Below are positions 63,291 through 64,000 of a DNA stretch of 64,000 nucleotides, piece after piece. The DNA is taken from the NCBI RefSeq assembly GCF_020085105.1, contig NC_058042.1:13718501-13782500 (forward strand), in the 5' to 3' direction. The DNA is from Siniperca chuatsi. Lineage: Eukaryota > Chordata > Actinopteri > Centrarchiformes > Sinipercidae. The notes below the pieces were generated by a model. The model searched no databases. It saw only the letters and a program-made list of their open reading frames with translations, and had not been told where the DNA came from. The position numbers and the translations under genes are program-made. Each line of letters starts with the position of its first letter. The stretch's first letter is position 1.

Positions 63291-64000
63291 TCAGACTGCC
63301 TGGGTGACCTCAGTGTTGAGACCCTCCACCATGTTGGAGACTGCATCAGGAACTTCCTGGACATCCCCACTCAGGTTCACATCCTTTTTCAGTTCAAAGT
63401 CACTCTGCTCCTTGATAGGCATCTCCTCTGGCTTTTCATCACCGTTAACACATTCCTCTGTCTGTGCGGCAGCAGAATCTGTGCACTCTCCATTCACAGC
63501 TGGAGGTGCATCTACTTCTGCCACATCCTCTGTAACAGAAGGGCTCTCTAAATTTCCATTTTCCATCTTGCTTTCTACCTCAGGCTCTGGGCAAGGCACC
63601 TCTTCCACAGAGGCTTCAGTTACCTCTTCAGACTCAGCAGTAATTTCGCTGGCAGAGACAGACTCTGAGATGACAATTTCAGGGACAGGTTCTGCTGCTT
63701 CTGGCTCAGCTGCCGCCTTTGTACTGGAGGCTTCTGTTGCAACAGATTTCTCTTCAACAGGCTGATATTCAGCAGGGACCTCTTCTGCTGCAGTCTCCAA
63801 GACCTCAGGTGCATCTACTTCTGCTCCCACGGTCTCAAGTTCAGTAATGTCAGATGTGGCTACAATTGGTTCTGGCTCAACATTTTCTACTTGTTCCTCT
63901 GCTGCAGATTCCACTGCAACAGTCTCTTTCTCAGGTTCTGACTCTAGTACTTTCTCTGGTTCTGGCTCTGGTGCTTGCTCTGGTTCGGGTTCAGGTTCTG
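63291..64000 (-). CDS. Terminal exon of an unidentified Glu/Pro/Ala/Val-rich acidic protein (partial)
   Basis: One frame on the - strand stays open from the window edge to a TGA at 63293-63291, giving at least 236 residues ending EVTQAV. The start and other exons lie beyond 64000. There is no ATG that must be the start; the frame simply continues out of the window. The visible part has about one acidic residue in four. It opens with PEPEPE-type repeats (EPEPEPEQAPEPEPEK), then long low-complexity stretches such as AAEPEAAEPVPE and few hydrophobic clusters. This suggests an intrinsically disordered, highly charged tail. No domain, membrane segment or catalytic motif is seen. Such tails occur in neurofilament-like, MARCKS/BASP1-like, CABYR-binding-like and GARP-type proteins, and composition alone cannot choose among them. 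The frame is supported as coding by its length, strong bias and the absence of stops, while the other frames are broken or mere shadows. Confidence 0.72.
   Translation of the reverse strand, partial: EPEPEPEQAPEPEPEKVLESEPEKETVAVESAAEEQVENVEPEPIVATSDITELETVGAEVDAPEVLETAAEEVPAEYQPVEEKSVATEASSTKAAAEPEAAEPVPEIVISESVSASEITAESEEVTEASVEEVPCPEPEVESKMENGNLESPSVTEDVAEVDAPPAVNGECTDSAAAQTEECVNGDEKPEEMPIKEQSDFELKKDVNLSGDVQEVPDAVSNMVEGLNTEVTQAV

Overview
This is vertebrate nuclear DNA, almost certainly from a ray-finned (teleost) fish and probably a percomorph. The reasons are small genes split by short GT-AG introns, abundant (GT)n microsatellites, several repeat families I recognise from percomorph genomes, a Tc1-like transposon, and fish-like protein sequences. 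No bacterial-type operons, CRISPR arrays or viral genes are visible.

Three genes can be read exon by exon. From the left: the 3' part of a cadherin (cdh16-like, + strand, last six coding exons, 2539-7582); a complete seven-exon carbonic anhydrase VII gene (ca7, - strand, 33295 down to 26817); and a complete 20-exon NEDD8-activating enzyme E1 regulatory subunit gene (nae1, + strand, 34361-42469). At the right edge is the terminal coding exon of an unidentified Glu/Pro/Ala-rich acidic protein on the - strand (63291 to beyond 64000). As I recall it, the human 16q22.1 block is NAE1-CA7-PDP2-CDH16. The relative orientations seen here match that block (nae1 and ca7 head to head, ca7 and cdh16 tail to tail). 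No pdp2-like reading frame lies between ca7 and cdh16.

Layout: 1-2538 is cadherin intron. 2539-7582 is cdh16. 7583-26816 is about 19 kb of gene-free, repeat-filled DNA. 26817-33295 is ca7. 33296-34360 is a short shared divergent promoter region. 34361-42469 is nae1, with a decayed Tc1-like element in intron 17. 42470-63290 is about 21 kb without a recognisable gene, rich in dinucleotide repeats and carrying a three-layer nested transposon at 57174-58067. 63291-64000 is the acidic-protein exon.

The genes do not form a pathway. cdh16 is a cell-adhesion surface protein, ca7 a cytosolic CO2/bicarbonate enzyme, and nae1 half of the E1 that activates NEDD8 for cullin-RING ligases. The least ordinary content is in the mobile elements: a clean hAT-type MITE with 8-bp target duplications, fold-back elements, the nested insertion, and a MITE that may supply the cdh16 polyadenylation signal. 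I found no convincing new biological system. All exon boundaries were read by eye from splice consensus and family conservation.
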